From contig JAHFKB010000003.1 of NCBI GenBank assembly GCA_023245565.1, positions 36,680 to 42,272 of the forward strand: a stretch of 5,593 nt of DNA. Direction: 5' to 3'. Shown piece by piece: positions 3,739 through 5,593 of this stretch; the first letter of the stretch is position 1; each line of letters starts with the position of its first letter. This DNA is from an archaeon (GTDB lineage Archaea; Nanobdellota; Nanobdellia; SCGC-AAA011-G17; GW2011-AR18). The position numbers were made by a program, and so were the translations under genes. The notes under the pieces are model-generated. The model made no database searches. It worked only from the letters and a program-made list of their open reading frames with translations, and was not told the DNA's origin.

Positions 3739-5593
3739 ATGACAGAAAATCAAAAAGAATATACAGCAGAAAGTATCAAAGTTCTAAAAGGATTAGAAGC
3801 AGTTAGACAACGTCCTGGAATGTATATTGGAGATACTTCTATCAGAGGTTTACATCATTTAATTTGGGAAATTATAGATAATTCAGTTGATGAACATCTA
3901 GCAAATTTTTGTAATAAAATAAAAGTAATAATTAATGAAAATAATTCTATAACTGTTATAGATAATGGAAGAGGAATTCCAACAGATATTCATCCTGAAG
4001 AAAAAAAATCAGGTGTAGAAATTGCATTAACAATTCTACATGCAGGTGGAAAATTTGACAAAGATTCTTACAAAGTTTCTGGTGGTTTACATGGAGTGGG
4101 TGTATCTGTAGTAAATGCTTTAAGTCAAAAATTAAAAGTTGAAGTTAAACAAAAAGGAAAAATATTTGTTCAAGAATATAAAAAAGGAAATCCAGAATAT
4201 GAATTAAAAATAATTGGTGATTGTCCTAAAAATGAAACAGGAACTACAGTAACATTTACACCAGATGAAACAATATTCACTGAAACTACTTTTGATTTTA
4301 ACATTATAGTAAATAGATTAAGAGAATTAGCTTTTTTAAATAAAGGTTTAGAAATAAAAATAGAAGATGAAAGAGATGAAACACATAATGAAAAAACTTT
4401 TTTATATGAAGGTGGAATAAAAGAATTTGTTGATTACTTAAATAAAGGCAAAGAAACTTTACATAAAGAAGTTATATACATAAACAAAGAAAGCAATGGA
4501 ACAATAGTTGAAATTGCAATGCAATGGAATAATAGTTATAATGAAAGTGTTTTTAGTTTTGTAAATAATATTAATACACATGAAGGCGGAACACATCTAA
4601 GTGGTTTTGCTACTGCTCTAACAAGAGTTATAAATGGTTATATTAAAAAGAAAAAATTAGCAGATATAAGTTTAAGTGGAGAAGATATTAGAGAGGGATT
4701 AACAACAATAATTTCTTTGAAGGTTCAAAATCCACAATTTGAAGGCCAAACAAAAACAAAATTAGGAAATTCAGAAATAAAAGGCATTGTTGATAGTTTA
4801 ACTTTTGATTATTTAAATTCTTATTTTGAAGAAAATCCAAGTGTTGGAAAAATTATAGTAAGTAAATGTATTAATGCTTATCAAGCTAGAGAAGCTGCAA
4901 GAAAAGCTAGAGAATTAACTAGAAGAAAAGGTGCTCTAAGTGGTGGAGGTTTACCTGGAAAATTAGCAGATTGCCAAGAAAGAGATCCAGTTAAATGTGA
5001 ATTATTTTTAGTTGAGGGAGATTCAGCAGCAGGTACAGGGATCTCTGCAAGAGAAAGAAAATTCCAAGCAATTTTACCATTAAGAGGAAAAATTTTAAAT
5101 GTAGAAAAAGCTAGATTAGATAAAATTTTCAAATCTCAAGAAATATTAAATATTTTTACTGCTTTAGGAACTGGAATTGGAGATGAATTTAATATAGAAA
5201 AATTAAGATATCATAAAGTAATTATTTTAACAGATGCAGATGTAGATGGAGCACATATTGCATGTTTATTATTAACATTCTTTTATAGATATACAAAACA
5301 ATTAGTAGATAATGGAAATATTTTCATTGCGCAACCCCCATTATTCAAAGTTCTAAAAGGAAAACAATCTCATTATGCAAGAGATGAAGCAGATCTTAAT
5401 AATTTATTAAAAGAAATTGGAGATAATGTTGTAATTCTAAGATTTAAAGGATTAGGAGAAATGGATAGTGATGAACTTAGAGAAACAGTAATGGATCCAA
5501 CTAAAAGAGTTTTAAAAAAAATAACAATAGAAGATGGAGTAGAAGCAGATAGAATGTTTAGCATCTTAATGGGTGAAGACGTAGAACCTAGAA
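3739..5593 (+). CDS. gyrB: DNA gyrase subunit B (3' end outside the window)
   Basis: GyrB is the ATPase and TOPRIM subunit of DNA gyrase, which with GyrA introduces negative supercoils. The frame is open from the ATG at 3739 to the edge, 618 codons, ending in MGEDVEPR, normally within about 15 residues of the C-terminus. The GHKL ATPase domain has E44 and N48 (EIIDNSVDE), DNGRGIP at 75-81, the GGLHGVGVSVVNALS lid, and the Q337-T338-K339 loop of the transducer. TOPRIM acids are E426 (EGDSA), D499 and D501 (DADVDG). It is the short form, lacking the roughly 170-residue insert of E. coli GyrB. Two TOPRIM stretches are unusual: EGDSAAGTGISARER replaces the common EGDSAGGSAKQGRDR, and HIACLLL replaces HIRTLLL. 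Archaeal gyrases are thought to be of bacterial origin. gyrA would be expected just beyond the edge. Confidence 0.96.
   Translation, partial: MTENQKEYTAESIKVLKGLEAVRQRPGMYIGDTSIRGLHHLIWEIIDNSVDEHLANFCNKIKVIINENNSITVIDNGRGIPTDIHPEEKKSGVEIALTILHAGGKFDKDSYKVSGGLHGVGVSVVNALSQKLKVEVKQKGKIFVQEYKKGNPEYELKIIGDCPKNETGTTVTFTPDETIFTETTFDFNIIVNRLRELAFLNKGLEIKIEDERDETHNEKTFLYEGGIKEFVDYLNKGKETLHKEVIYINKESNGTIVEIAMQWNNSYNESVFSFVNNINTHEGGTHLSGFATALTRVINGYIKKKKLADISLSGEDIREGLTTIISLKVQNPQFEGQTKTKLGNSEIKGIVDSLTFDYLNSYFEENPSVGKIIVSKCINAYQAREAARKARELTRRKGALSGGGLPGKLADCQERDPVKCELFLVEGDSAAGTGISARERKFQAILPLRGKILNVEKARLDKIFKSQEILNIFTALGTGIGDEFNIEKLRYHKVIILTDADVDGAHIACLLLTFFYRYTKQLVDNGNIFIAQPPLFKVLKGKQSHYARDEADLNNLLKEIGDNVVILRFKGLGEMDSDELRETVMDPTKRVLKKITIEDGVEADRMFSILMGEDVEPR

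Noticed and set aside
4881..5132. Minus-strand open frame of 83 codons
   Set aside because: It lies wholly inside gyrB on the opposite strand, has low-complexity Ser/Ala/Leu composition, and the plus-strand frame there is clearly GyrB.
5373..5564. Minus-strand open frame of 63 codons
   Set aside because: It is antisense to conserved gyrB sequence and rich in Ser/Leu, as expected of a shadow frame.

Overview
The window is strongly AT-rich archaeal DNA. A contiguous minus-strand cluster encodes archaeal-type Rpo7 (RpoE'), Spt4 (RpoE''), ribosomal protein S24e and ribosomal protein S27ae, a gene set found together in archaea. Several genes have a TATA box centred about 26-28 nt before the start codon, as in leaderless archaeal transcription. 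The compact packing, the very low GC, two small single-pass membrane proteins (one with a DxDxDG loop) and a bacterial-type gyrase B together suggest a small-genome archaeon, perhaps a DPANN lineage of the Pacearchaeota/Woesearchaeota kind. That placement is inference.

Layout. 1-140: a possible 3' end of a 5S rRNA, a good TATA box and a C(UUCG)G stem-loop followed by a T-run. 141-1003 (+): two unrecognised small proteins, each with one N-terminal membrane helix. 1004-2239 (-): rpo7, spt4, rps24e, rps27ae in transcription order, packed with gaps of 0-5 nt. 2240-2375: a divergent promoter region. 2376-3183 (+): two unrecognised soluble proteins, probably one operon. 3194-3541 (-): a PIN-domain nuclease of the UPF0129/Fcf1-like family. 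3554-3738: a divergent intergenic region with a cluster of direct and inverted TTTATA(A)GGC repeats. 3739-5593 (+): DNA gyrase subunit B, running off the right edge and nearly complete.

How it fits together. The minus-strand genes form an information-processing operon: the RNA polymerase stalk, the elongation-factor partner of Spt5, and two small-subunit ribosomal proteins. In many archaea a UPF0129 PIN gene lies next to rpo7 on the same strand. Here it is on the same strand but separated from rpo7 by an opposite-strand pair of orphan genes, which looks like an insertion into conserved synteny. GyrB has the GHKL ATPase residues and the TOPRIM metal-binding acids intact, but the TOPRIM loop after EGDSA departs from the usual gyrase sequence.

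I found no CRISPR array, insertion sequence, tRNA or defence system. The most promising material for follow-up is the orphan gene pair, the repeat cluster before gyrB, the stem-loop at 79-118 and the unusual GyrB TOPRIM segment.
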